Origin: Bilophila wadsworthia ATCC 49260 | GTDB taxonomy: Bacteria > Desulfobacterota > Desulfovibrionia > Desulfovibrionales > Desulfovibrionaceae | Assembly: GCF_000701705.1 (NCBI RefSeq) | Contig: NZ_JNJP01000003.1 | Span: 101,571-165,570, forward strand | DNA length: 64,000 nt | Reading direction: 5' to 3' | Shown here: piece after piece, positions 33,741 through 42,069 of the stretch | Layout of the letters: the number at the start of each line of letters is the position of its first letter | How positions within the stretch are numbered: position 1 is the first letter of the stretch | Notes under the pieces: model-generated | Database searches by the model: none | Seen by the model: only the letters and a program-made list of their open reading frames with translations | Told to the model about the DNA's origin: nothing | Program-made: the position numbers and the translations under genes

Positions 33741-33970
33741 GTATCTTGACTAGCTGTGAGGGAAATCTTTGCGCATTTTGAGCATCATTATGTAGATCAC
33801 ATTTTATCTATGATGAATAGAAATTCATATTCTTTTAAATAAAAATAGAATGTGTGTTTCATGTGTCGTGAAAACGTACAAGTTTCGTTTTGGCAATGCC
33901 CAAAATTTTTTCCATTGATGTGGGAGTACTTATTGAAAATATTATCTATTGTTAAGCGAAAAATTTCATG
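33741..33970. other. AT-rich spacer after the defence-like operon
   Basis: No gene is visible. It separates the rightward helicase operon from the leftward mob operon. No classical terminator with a T-tract was found. The composition changes from AT-rich to GC-rich at about 33990, marking the edge of the cargo. Confidence 0.4.
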
Positions 33971-35592
33971 TTATCTCATGTGTAGTCCTGAGCTTCGTCG
34001 TAACGCTTTTTTTCTTTCATTGTGTTCCGCTTCCTGATTGAATTTCTGAATCTGTTCCGGCGTGGGGTTGACATTGGCAATATCAATATCTCCCGCCGTG
34101 CTGAAGGCGTACCAAACCGCCCTGCGGCCGTACTCTATCCGTTCGTCACCGTTCTGTCCTTTGGGGCGGGCGGGGCTGTGTCTGTACAATTCTCCAGCTA
34201 CATCCTGCCGCGTGTACCCCGCACAGCGCATGTACAGGGCAATGGCCGCATCCAGCCGTGATTCATCCATCTTTTCAGGGAACCGTTGTTTGACCATGTT
34301 CCGATAAGCGGCATACGGCGAGGCCAGTGTGCCGACTTTGGAAAACCCGCGTTTCCTGACTTCCACGCCGGGCGCAATCCGTCTGCGGAAACGCCAGAGA
34401 TTGCCAAAAGGTACGGGCTACGCTTGCCGAGCCAGTGCTTGAACCGCCTGAGCCGTTCCGTTTGTTCCGGCTGAGGCTGCCTGTCCCACAGCGCTGTTTT
34501 TTCTTCCTGTTCCTGCTCTTTCAGGAAATGCCGGGCAATGTTCAATATGGAAAGCCCGTGCGGAGCAAGACGGGCTGTGGCCGTTTCCCGGCGCTCCCGC
34601 TGCCGCCGTTCCAGCTCTTTCCGTTCTTCCTCCCGTTTCTTTCTGGCGTGATGTTTCTCTTCGGCCAATCTCTGTCGCTCCTTCTGATACTCCAGCCATT
34701 CCGCACGGCAAACGTGACTGGCCGGCTCCGGAGCGGGCTTGTTGAATGTCCGTTCGGAGTAGTAGCCGGGCTTGAACTCTCCGAGCCTTTTGCATAGTTT
34801 GGACAAGCCGAAATTTCTGTCCATACTGGACGCCTTGATCGCCCTGTCCCCAACGAAAATCACCGCGCCGGAGCCTTTGCGGACGAAACGCAGGCCGACG
34901 GCGTCCAGGCCGGCGTGAAGCTCTTCCCAGCATGAGGCGTTCTGAATGACGGCATGGCCGCGTTCCTGGGCTATGCGCTGTGCGGACTTTTCGCCGGTGG
35001 CGCTTTCAAAATCTTCCGCCCTGGGCCTGGGTTTTATCTGCGTCCGCCGCTGGAGATTTTTAACCACATACCCCTGTTCGTTGACGCGATAGCGGGCATT
35101 GAGCTGCGGCGCCCACCCTTGCCTGTGTTCGATTTCGGCAATAATCTTGTGCGCTGCGTCGATGTCGAACCCCCTGTGCGGCTGGATGACTTTCTGCGTG
35201 TAGGGATGCGTCCGATTTACGACAATGTGCATATGATAGTTGCCCGTGTTTTTGTGCAGGGCGTAGAAAGTCTGGTGTTCAGCAAGCCCCATTCCCCGGA
35301 GAAAAAGACTGACCGCCTCGTCCACCTGTTCACGAGTGGGCTGCTCGTTTTCCTGCCATGACAGAGTCCAGTGTGTGACCGGCATCCGGCTTTGAATGGA
35401 TTCCTCGGCAACAGAAATCATCTCCTTTTTCTGGGCGGCAACAGTCGTGGTCAGGAAATTTCTGCTCCCGGCCAAAGCGAGTTTCTCTTTTCCCACTTCA
35501 TCGTGAGAAGCAAGGATGTAGTCCACCAGACCGCCTATCATGGCGGCCTTGGACTTTTTGAAACTGGTACGCTTGAGCTTTTTGACAATCAT
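33971..35592 (-). pseudogene. IME2 relaxase (MOBP, NikB/MobA-type), frameshifted
   Basis: The gene starts at the ATG at 35592 and matches the IME1 relaxase throughout. The relaxase domain is intact, with motif III in GNYHMHIVVNRTHPY. After FKHWLGKRSPYLL, at about 34400-34410, the homologous sequence (NLWRFRRRI..., EVRKRGFSKVGTLASPY) continues in another frame and ends at 33971. One base is missing compared with IME1. As written the protein has about 394 native residues and then a foreign tail to 34198. Because nicking activity resides in the N-terminal domain, the product could still be partly functional. A sequencing error in a CCAAAAGG run is also possible. Confidence 0.8.
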
Positions 35593-35912
35593 CGTTTCTC
35601 GCTCAGGACTTCGATGGCTCGCCGGATTTGCCGCAGAGCGGTGTCCAGCTCCGCGAGAGTGTCCACACTTCCCGTCCGTTTCACCACATCGAAATGATGT
35701 TTGAGCAGGCCCCCAAGCCGCCGCAGTTCCCGGATACTTTGGTCGTCCGTTCTGGCGATGATGGGCCTGCCGCCGAAGAACAGCCGCCGTATGTATTCGG
35801 AAACGGAGATTCCGGCTGTCGCGGCCTGCCGGTTCAATCTTTCGTCTTCCTCGGCGGAAAGCCTGAGCGTCCGCCGTCTCTGAAATCTGGTTGTCGCCTT
35901 CCGTTTTTCCAT
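35589..35912 (-). CDS. IME2 MobC/NikA-like relaxosome accessory protein
   Basis: 107 residues, collinear with the IME1 homologue. The ribbon-helix-helix core is TLRLSAEEDERLNRQAAT followed by SVSEYIRRLFFGGRP, then IRELRRLGGLLKHHFD. It overlaps the relaxase start by four bases (ATGA). It should bind the inverted repeat of the oriT immediately upstream, whose stem differs in sequence from that of IME1, so the two proteins may have different specificity. Confidence 0.9.
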   Translation of the reverse strand: MEKRKATTRFQRRRTLRLSAEEDERLNRQAATAGISVSEYIRRLFFGGRPIIARTDDQSIRELRRLGGLLKHHFDVVKRTGSVDTLAELDTALRQIRRAIEVLSEKR

Positions 35913-35932
35913 CTGCCTTTCCTGCCTTTTTG

Positions 35933-36045
35933 AGAGCGTGAGAAGCGAAGCGCCGAACGCTCTGGGGAGTCCAGAGGGCGTCAGTCCTTTGGCAGGGTGG
36001 GGTTGTGTGTAGCACAACCCCCATCCTGCTACGAAGAACCCGCCT
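35933..36045. other. Candidate oriT of IME2
   Basis: AGAGCGT (35933-35939) and ACGCTCT (35957-35963) form a perfect inverted repeat around GAGAAGCGAAGCGCCGA, conserved with IME1. A second hairpin, GGGGTTGTG/CACAACCCC at 35999-36021, is followed at once by CATCCTGC. That matches the YATCCTG|Y consensus of IncP/IncI-type nick sites, so the nick probably lies after the G at 36028. Confidence 0.7.
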
Positions 36046-36299
36046 CGTCTTTGGAAACAGACGCTCATTGCCTTGGCGGAAGTATTGGCTGTGCTGCTTT
36101 TCTGATTTTGACGTAAGCATAGCGGGAAAATTGTATGGATTGCCAGAGAAAAATTGAAAAGGGTGTATGGATTGATCCGCTCATACCAGATCAATTTTTT
36201 TGCCATACTGGAGGAAAGACAAGACACAGCCCCGCCCGATACCGGTGGGGAAAACGATGAAAGCGGGACGGGGGCGCGTTATGAAGTGGTAGAAAGGAA
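36046..36299. other. Intergenic region of IME2, no supported gene
   Basis: In IME1 the equivalent stretch holds the 96-aa gene. Here only an unconvincing rightward frame around 36200-36300 (DTGGENDESGTGARYEVV) is visible, possibly a decayed relative. I see no promoter or terminator with confidence. Confidence 0.35.
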
Positions 36300-36335
36300 G
36301 CGGCGCGGTCAAGGTTCATGCCTTGGCCGCGCCGC
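36300..36335. terminator. GC-rich hairpin of IME2 downstream of alpA
   Basis: A 15-bp stem (GCGGCGCGGTCAAGG with CCTTGGCCGCGCCGC, one G-U pair) and a 6-nt loop. It is followed by ATTTT on the plus strand. It should stop leftward transcription from int-alpA or rightward transcription from the mob side. It is equivalent in place to 23407-23491 of IME1. Confidence 0.65.
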
Positions 36336-36367
36336 ATTTTGGGGATGGGTCGGATGGACTGTTCATA

Positions 36368-36592
36368 TCAGTCCCGAGCCCCGTTGTTTTCTCCCTGAGT
36401 ATCCTGCTGGGAAAGTTGCCGCACGAGGGCGGCGATGTCGGAGGCCCGCCATGCGCTGGTGCGCGGCCCCAGCTTTATCGGCTTGGGGAAACGTCCGTCC
36501 TTGCAGCCCTGCCACCATGCGCTTTTGCATACAGGGATAAGTTCAAGAACCTGCGGTAGACGCAGGAAAGATTCTTCCGCCAATTTTTTCAT
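36368..36592 (-). CDS. AlpA-family regulator of IME2
   Basis: 74 residues. The HTH FLRLPQVLELIPVCKSAWW, GCKDGRFPKPIKLG and AWRASDIAALVRQL align with the IME1 AlpA and with AlpA of CP4-57-type elements. It is probably the excision activator or excisionase. It lies 39 bases downstream of the integrase gene on the same strand. Confidence 0.88.
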   Translation of the reverse strand: MKKLAEESFLRLPQVLELIPVCKSAWWQGCKDGRFPKPIKLGPRTSAWRASDIAALVRQLSQQDTQGENNGARD

Positions 36593-36631
36593 ATGGTGTC
36601 TCCTGTTGTTGTGAAAGGAAATATCGTTGAC

Positions 36632-37828
36632 CTATTCAAGTTCGGCCTCCTGCCGCGCTTTTGCTCTCAGGCCGTCCAGATAGTCGGCCCATTCCTGGAG
36701 CATACGACGGCGTTCCGGCAGGTATTCAGCCCGGTTGTAAATCCCGCGTATCTGCTCCGTAGGGGCATGGGCAAGCTGGCGTTCAATCCAGTCCCGGTTG
36801 TAGCCGAGTTCATTCAGCAGGGTGGAGGCCATAGCGCGGAAACCGTGCGGACACATTTCATCCTCTTCAAATCCCATGCGGCGTATGGCCCTGCTGAGGG
36901 CTGTTTTTCCGAATGGAATTGCTTCGGAACGGTAGCTGGGGAAGACGTACTGGTTGCCGCCGGAATACGCCCGCAGTTTTTCCAGAACGGTCAATGTCTG
37001 TCTGCTGAGAGGAACAAGGTGGTCGCGCCGCATTTTCATGCGTTCCGCCGGGATGCGCCAAAGCTTGTCCTCAAAATCGAACTCCTGCCATTCCGCGCAA
37101 CGAATTTCGGTTGTCCGGCAAAAGGTAAGCGCCATGAGCTGCAAGGCGCTTTTGACGACCAGTGAACCCTGATAGTTGTAGATGGCGTGCATCAGACGAC
37201 CGACCTTCTCAGGCGTCGTCAGGGCCGGACGGTGTTTTTTTACATGGGGCATGAGAGCACCCCGCAAGTCCGCTGCCGGATCACGTTCCGCGCGGCCTGT
37301 GGCAATGGCGTAGCGCATGATGCAGGAACAGTGATTCTTGAGAGCATGGGCAGTACCTATGATGCCGCGAGCCTCAACTTTTCGCAGAAGCGTCAAAAGT
37401 TCGGGCGCGGTTATGGCGTTGACGGGTCTGGAACCGATAAACGGGAAAATATTCCGCTTCAGCCTTCGATAGGTTGTGTCTGCATAGTTTGGCGACCATT
37501 TGGTTTTCTGGCGTTCGATCCACTCCATCGCCACCAGCTCAAAAGTATTCTGCGCAAGCTGTTTGTCCTGCTTTCGCTGAGCGGACGGGTCAATGCCATT
37601 TTCAAGCGTCTTTCTGGCGTCGGCTGCCTTTTCCCTTGCCTCTTTCAGGGAGGTTGAGGGATACGAGCCGAGGGAAATCAGCTTTTCCTTTCCCAGAAAG
37701 TGGTATTTCAGCCGCCAGCTCTTTGTGCCGCTCGGCGTTATGAGCAGGTACAGCCCTTTGCCGTCAAAGAGTTTTTGTGCCTTTTCAGCGGGTTTCGCGG
37801 CGCGGATAGCGGTGTCGGTCAGGGGCAT
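36632..37828 (-). CDS. int: IME2 tyrosine integrase (CP4-57/P4 type)
   Basis: 398 residues from the ATG at 37828 (GGAGG upstream); the frame open to 37912 is not needed. DUF4102-type N-terminus (MPLTDTAIRAAKPAEKAQK), core-binding domain, and catalytic domain with Arg in TFCRTTEIRCAEW, PHGFRAMAST, RQLAHAP and Tyr in IRGIYNRAEYL. All catalytic residues are present. It has the same length as the IME1 enzyme and is clearly related, but the core-binding parts differ, in keeping with the different target (icmD instead of dotO). It lies 160 bp from the right attachment repeat. Confidence 0.93.
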   Translation of the reverse strand: MPLTDTAIRAAKPAEKAQKLFDGKGLYLLITPSGTKSWRLKYHFLGKEKLISLGSYPSTSLKEAREKAADARKTLENGIDPSAQRKQDKQLAQNTFELVAMEWIERQKTKWSPNYADTTYRRLKRNIFPFIGSRPVNAITAPELLTLLRKVEARGIIGTAHALKNHCSCIMRYAIATGRAERDPAADLRGALMPHVKKHRPALTTPEKVGRLMHAIYNYQGSLVVKSALQLMALTFCRTTEIRCAEWQEFDFEDKLWRIPAERMKMRRDHLVPLSRQTLTVLEKLRAYSGGNQYVFPSYRSEAIPFGKTALSRAIRRMGFEEDEMCPHGFRAMASTLLNELGYNRDWIERQLAHAPTEQIRGIYNRAEYLPERRRMLQEWADYLDGLRAKARQEAELE

Positions 37829-37981
37829 GGGGTAATCCTCCTTTGTGGTTTTTCTTACCCCGATGCGTACCCCAAAATTGGGGGTATGTCTATGTACGTT
37901 TTCAAATTTCATTGGATGCTAAAATAAAATTTTATTCAATAATAGCAATATATTTTGTACAAATTTGGATGATATTTGACA

Positions 37982-38224
37982 CTATGAGGCTTTGTACATG
38001 TCCACACAACCCCACACGCCCATGCCCGCTCCGGCGGCATAGCCCGCCATTGTGATGCCCCTGGCGACACCCTTGGAGTTGTCGGCAATGTTCTGGCCGA
38101 TTTCTCCGAAGGTGACAGCGGCATGGACTATTTCGGGTGCGAACAGCCAGACGGCGGCCATGCCCATGCAGGCGACGGTGAAGCGGACGGGAGAAACGGA
38201 AAACGTATTCTTGATGGTGTTCAT
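37982..38224 (-). pseudogene. icmD: 5' part of icmD/dotP (traR), truncated by IME2
   Basis: 80 codons from the ATG at 38224 (AAGGAAA upstream) to a TAG provided by IME2. A membrane or signal segment (VRFTVACMGMAAVWLFAPEI) is followed by FGEIGQNIADNSKGVARG, a second hydrophobic stretch (TMAGYAAGAGMGVWG) and CVDMYKA, after which only a serine precedes the stop. IcmD is a small inner-membrane Dot/Icm protein of about 130 residues; about 50 residues are missing and found at 28299-28466. It follows dotE by ten bases. Confidence 0.82.
37988..38002 (+). repeat. IME2 right attachment site
   Basis: Direct repeat partner of 28452-28466. To its right the icmD coding sequence resumes in frame. IME2 is therefore about 9.54 kb. 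Confidence 0.75.
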
Positions 38225-38234
38225 GGTGTTTCCT

Positions 38235-38741
38235 TCAGCCAATAATTCTGGCTATATATGTTTGCACATCCCCTCCTATGGTGGCTCCGATGCCGCGCAG
38301 GAAGGTGACGAGGTTGACGGCGATGATTCCGCCGAACAGATGGACGAGGCCCCGGCTGAGGTTCATGGGCTGATTGGGCGTGTCGCGCATGAGGCACAGC
38401 CCCCGCGCAATGCCGATGAGGCCCACCGTGGCGATGGCGTACACCGCGAACTGGATGTAGACGGAACCGGGCGAAGACGGCGGGCTGTAGCTCAACGACT
38501 GCTCCGAGCTTTGGTTGAATACCGTCATGGACAGGGAATCCATGAGCGCGGGCAGATTGAGCAGCAAAACCGCGCAGACGAATGTCCAGACCGCTGTGGA
38601 GCGGTTGAAGCGATGCTTGTGGCTGATGGCCTGTCCAAGCGAAACCACGGCGAAGGCGACGCCCACCAGATAGGCCAGCCGGACAAGCACGGGCCACCAT
38701 TGCTGCAAGTGCGGGATGACGTTGGCGACGTAATTGTCCAT
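38235..38741 (-). CDS. dotE: DotE/IcmC (TraQ)-type membrane protein
   Basis: 168 residues with four hydrophobic segments (about 18-40, 52-75, 95-117, 130-155), the topology of IcmC/DotE. The segment VYIQFAVYAIATVGLIGIARG, then LMRDTPN, is typical of this group (TraQ in IncI plasmids), and the gene occupies the same place between dotG (traO) and icmD (traR). The start at 38741 is five bases downstream of the dotG stop. The protein is complete. The assignment is by family pattern and gene order. Confidence 0.75.
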   Translation of the reverse strand: MDNYVANVIPHLQQWWPVLVRLAYLVGVAFAVVSLGQAISHKHRFNRSTAVWTFVCAVLLLNLPALMDSLSMTVFNQSSEQSLSYSPPSSPGSVYIQFAVYAIATVGLIGIARGLCLMRDTPNQPMNLSRGLVHLFGGIIAVNLVTFLRGIGATIGGDVQTYIARIIG

Positions 38742-38745
38742 GTCA

Positions 38746-39858
38746 TCACCTGCCCTTGACGTTCAGGATGAGAACGCCCACGGGAGTGCCGCTTTCCAGT
38801 CGGACGGTCGGCGGACGGTCAAAGCCCTTTTCAAAGATTTTCCCGGCCTTTTCGCCTACTTTCCCGGCGGCTATCCATGCCTGGTCTTCCACGCTGTATT
38901 CGTTCCAGACCATTTGATCCGTGGTGTCATTGCCGTAGCCGTAGATGGTGCTTTGCGCGCCGCTGTAGCGTTTGGCGCTTCCCAATCCTTCAAGGAAGGC
39001 GGACGCGACAAGCCCGCCCCAGCGGCTGAAAAAGTGGGTATCCACGGAGCTGGCGACCGAGGCTTCCGAAGTGGACGGATCAACGGCATAGGCTTCAAGC
39101 TGGACGGTCTCGCCGGAAGGCAGCACGGCCCGGTTGAAGGCCAGCACAAGGCGTTCGTCATGACGCTGGAAGCCGCCCATCAGCCGCGCGTTGCGGTATG
39201 CGCCGGATGTGACTGTCGCCAGCACGGCGGACGGCACATCCGAGTTTACGCCCACATCCACAATGGCATAGAGCAGATCGCCCGGCTTGAGCGTCACGGC
39301 GGGAAGCGTGTTCCCTGACTGCGTTGTCTCTGACGTTGCCGCAACAGGCGCGGCAGCATGTGCTGCTTCCTTTGAAAAGTCGCGCAGATAGACTATCCGA
39401 CCTTCACCCACGGCAACGGCGGACAGTTTCGTATCCAAGGCCGCCAAATCATCCATCATGCGCTTGAGCATGGTATTGTCCGTGCGCGGCATCTGGACGG
39501 GCGCGGTACGCACCGGCGCGACCGGCGGCGGGGCCGGGGGCGTGTCTTCCTTTTTTCTCACCACGGGTTTCCGTTGCCCCACAGGCGTGGGCACAAAACT
39601 TTCACCCGTTTTGAGAGCTTCATTGGCCTGTCGCGTGTCGTGCTCCTTCAGCTTCTGATTGTATTCTTCCGAGCCTTCGCCTCCCGCCTTGCCGCTGATG
39701 GCGTCCGTCCTTGCCGAAGTCAGGCTGGCTGTGGCGGACGGTTTTTCCGGGGAGAACAGGAAAAAGGACGCGAGAAGTATGGAGACGGCGAGCGCAACCC
39801 CCAGAAGGCTGAACAGGATGAGTCGCCGCTTTTTTTCCGTGCTTGTCATATCGCTCAT
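38746..39858 (-). CDS. dotG: DotG/IcmE (TraO)-type core-complex protein
   Basis: 370 residues. One membrane helix near the N-terminus (about 12-33, LILFSLLGVALAVSILLA) is followed by a low-complexity Pro-rich region (TPPAPPPVAPVRTAP) and a C-terminal TrbI/VirB10-like domain (about 190-350: KPGDLLYAIVDVGVNSD, then SGETVQLEAYAVD and FFSRWGGLVASAFLEGL). DotG spans the envelope and forms the central channel. The protein lacks the pentapeptide-repeat region of the 1,000-residue Legionella DotG and resembles the shorter plasmid TraO. Dense spacing with dotH and dotE indicates an operon. Confidence 0.85.
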   Translation of the reverse strand: MSDMTSTEKKRRLILFSLLGVALAVSILLASFFLFSPEKPSATASLTSARTDAISGKAGGEGSEEYNQKLKEHDTRQANEALKTGESFVPTPVGQRKPVVRKKEDTPPAPPPVAPVRTAPVQMPRTDNTMLKRMMDDLAALDTKLSAVAVGEGRIVYLRDFSKEAAHAAAPVAATSETTQSGNTLPAVTLKPGDLLYAIVDVGVNSDVPSAVLATVTSGAYRNARLMGGFQRHDERLVLAFNRAVLPSGETVQLEAYAVDPSTSEASVASSVDTHFFSRWGGLVASAFLEGLGSAKRYSGAQSTIYGYGNDTTDQMVWNEYSVEDQAWIAAGKVGEKAGKIFEKGFDRPPTVRLESGTPVGVLILNVKGR

Positions 39859-39867
39859 GGCATTCCC

Positions 39868-40812
39868 TCATCTGGAAGGCTTCAGGAGAAGCGTCTGAAT
39901 CTGTCCGTTTCTGGAGAGCATGATCCTCGATGTAACCGGGACTTCGTAACATCTGGTATTGCCCGCGCCGTTGACCACTGCTGTCCAGGCGGGCCACATC
40001 AGGCTGTGGACGGTTCTGACGTAGTGCTTGCCGTTGTGACTCCAGACAAGCACGTCATCAGCCCCCGGCTCCACGCGGACGCGCCGGGCATCTTTCGGCG
40101 GAACGCGGTCAAGGAACGCCAGCATGGCGGAATCCGCCGTTTCCTTGATGTCCTTGATAATCGAGAGGGCGGCTTTCGGGCCGTGATGGGCAAGTTGAAA
40201 CAGCACCAGCGCATCCGCCTTGCGCTCCGGCGCACGCACGGAATCCGATTCCAGCCGGACGACCAGCGGCATGTCCCGGCCTTCCAGCGTCACCACAATG
40301 GTTGATGTGGCGTAGCCCTGAGTGGGCATGACGTTGAGCAGGTTTCCGTCCGGCAGTTCCGGGCGCAGCACCTGAAAGAAGGACGGCCCGCCGTTGGTTA
40401 CGGAGGTGATGGGCCAGGGCTGGCCCGTGGAATCGTGGAAGACCAGGGACGTGGCGATATTGGCCGTGGTAAACACAGGCACGGGAGAACGGCCCGGCTC
40501 CAGCGTCACGCGCACCGTGCGCGTGTTCAATGCCGGAGACACGGGCAGCAGGGCGCGGTCACGCTCGTCCGAGCGCGAGCGGTATTCCTGTATCTGGTTC
40601 TCATCCAGCGGCATCATCTGCCGCAGACTCTCTTCAAACAGGGCTTGCGCGTCCCGCGCTTTTTTGTCCGCCGGGTTCTGGGCGGTTTTCTTTTCCGTCT
40701 GTCCGAGAACGGTGTTGTGTTTTTCGGGCGGCGTGGCGGGCATGTCGTCCGCAAACGCCGGTCGTCCGGCAAGGACGGTCAAGGCCAGAAGGCAGCATAT
40801 TTTTAGCTTCAC
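39868..40812 (-). CDS. dotH: DotH/IcmK (TraN)-type outer-membrane core protein
   Basis: 314 residues with a signal peptide (LKICCLLALTVLAGRPAFA, cleavage after AFA). The conserved part (about 95-314) includes VTLEPGRSPVPVFTTANIAT, DSTGQPWPITSV, LVVRLESDS and TVHSLMWPAWTAVVNG, matching DotH/IcmK. DotH forms the outer-membrane ring with DotC and DotD. The protein is complete and of normal plasmid-type length. The gene is nine bases upstream of dotG. Confidence 0.87.
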   Translation of the reverse strand: MKLKICCLLALTVLAGRPAFADDMPATPPEKHNTVLGQTEKKTAQNPADKKARDAQALFEESLRQMMPLDENQIQEYRSRSDERDRALLPVSPALNTRTVRVTLEPGRSPVPVFTTANIATSLVFHDSTGQPWPITSVTNGGPSFFQVLRPELPDGNLLNVMPTQGYATSTIVVTLEGRDMPLVVRLESDSVRAPERKADALVLFQLAHHGPKAALSIIKDIKETADSAMLAFLDRVPPKDARRVRVEPGADDVLVWSHNGKHYVRTVHSLMWPAWTAVVNGAGNTRCYEVPVTSRIMLSRNGQIQTLLLKPSR

Positions 40813-40821
40813 GGTAATCCT

Positions 40822-41991
40822 CTATGTACAAGCGGTTATGGGAAAATCAGGCGCTTTGAAGGCGTTTCCCGTGCGGAACGCCGCGCCCATGCCTTTCAGG
40901 ATTTCTCCCACTAAACGACACGGATTTCCGGCATCCTTTCGGTCATTCAGCGGTGTTTCCCGTTGCATCCGGTAGTCGGCGGCCTGACGGCGGCGTTTGT
41001 AATCCTGGAGAAATTCGATGATGCCCAGGGCATTTTCTGGTGGAACATCGTCCGCAGATGGCGCACGGTTTTGGGAATGAAGGTGCAGCCAGATGCCGAA
41101 CGGCATGGCATCATTGACCACGGGCGGAAATTTCGCCGCGAATGCCTCAAACTCAGGCCGCAGCCGTGCCTTGTTCGCGCTCCACGCCTCATGCTGGCGT
41201 TGTTCCCGTTCCTCCCGTGCCTGCATTGCCCTCCGCAGGTCTTGAGTGTGTCCCTCGCCTATCTGACCGGAAGGCCGCACCGGATCGAGCCAGCGTTGTC
41301 CGCGCAGCCAGTTGCCCATTTGCGGCACAAAGCGCCCCTGTTCGCGTTGCCAGTTTTCCGAAGAGGCAAAGCGTTGAATGGCGGCATGAAGTTCAGGGAG
41401 TGACGGAAGCTGGCCGCTTCTCACGAGTTTGAGCCAGGCCATGCGGGCAAAGCCCTTGGCCTCCTTTTTGGGGTACATGGCCCAGACGCTTTCAAAATCG
41501 GGAAGAGAAGAAGACACGCCCCCCGCCGCAGGCGTTCTGACCATGCGGCGAACAGGGTTGACCGTCTCTCCGTGCGCATGGGGGGAAAGGGGGGAGTATT
41601 TTTCTTTTCTTTGTTTGCTAAGATTGTTTAAGTAGCCAGATTTTGCCTCATGGCAGTCAGCTTCTGACTGCTTGTCCGCAAAATTTGTCACTTGCTTTTT
41701 GGTCAGTTCTTCAGGGCGCAGAAGATAGTAAACAGAAGAACGGTATTGCTCCCGTTTGATGGAAATGAGTTTTTCTCTGACAAGCTCGGCAAGGTAGTTT
41801 TTGACGCTGCTGATGCTGCATGAAAGTCTTTTGGCAAGCGTTGCCTGTGAAGGCCAGCAATGGTCTTTATCGGCGGCATAGTCACACAAGATCGCGTACA
41901 TGGTTTTTGCTCCAAACGTAATGGACATTTGCAGAACAAACTGTGGCAGAATTGGGCCGTAAATATTTCCCTTTGGGGCAAACGTCTCCAT
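40822..41991 (-). CDS. Winged-helix replication-initiator-like protein
   Basis: 389 residues. The first about 90 form a winged-helix domain of the kind found in plasmid RepA and phage O/DnaD-like proteins: TFGAKTMYAILCDYAADKDH, WPSQATLAKRLSCSISSVKN and YLAELVREKLISIKREQY. A middle region with FESVWAMYPKKEAKGFARMAW (about 168) recurs in replication-associated proteins. The protein is Arg- and Gln-rich at the C-terminus. It heads the leftward transfer operon, with dotH nine bases downstream. It could initiate replication or act as a transcriptional regulator of transfer. Frames extending upstream of 41991 are not supported. Confidence 0.6.
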   Translation of the reverse strand: METFAPKGNIYGPILPQFVLQMSITFGAKTMYAILCDYAADKDHCWPSQATLAKRLSCSISSVKNYLAELVREKLISIKREQYRSSVYYLLRPEELTKKQVTNFADKQSEADCHEAKSGYLNNLSKQRKEKYSPLSPHAHGETVNPVRRMVRTPAAGGVSSSLPDFESVWAMYPKKEAKGFARMAWLKLVRSGQLPSLPELHAAIQRFASSENWQREQGRFVPQMGNWLRGQRWLDPVRPSGQIGEGHTQDLRRAMQAREEREQRQHEAWSANKARLRPEFEAFAAKFPPVVNDAMPFGIWLHLHSQNRAPSADDVPPENALGIIEFLQDYKRRRQAADYRMQRETPLNDRKDAGNPCRLVGEILKGMGAAFRTGNAFKAPDFPITACT

Positions 41992-42039
41992 TTTTTCTTT
42001 CTCCCGGCCCGAAAAAAGACAAAAACAGCAGATTCGTTA

Positions 42040-42068
42040 TTGACAACGATGAACCTTACGGTTACTGT
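42040..42068 (+). promoter_or_regulatory. Sigma-70-like promoter for a short transcript
   Basis: TTGACA (42040-42045), exactly 17 bases, then TACTGT (42063-42068). Transcription would start near 42075 and meet a strong terminator at 42109-42141. Confidence 0.5.
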
Positions 42069-42069
42069 T

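Noticed and set aside
13404..38002. tRNA gene as the integration site of the IMEs
   Set aside because: Related integrases often use tRNA genes, but no cloverleaf is found at either end and the interrupted protein genes account for the junctions.
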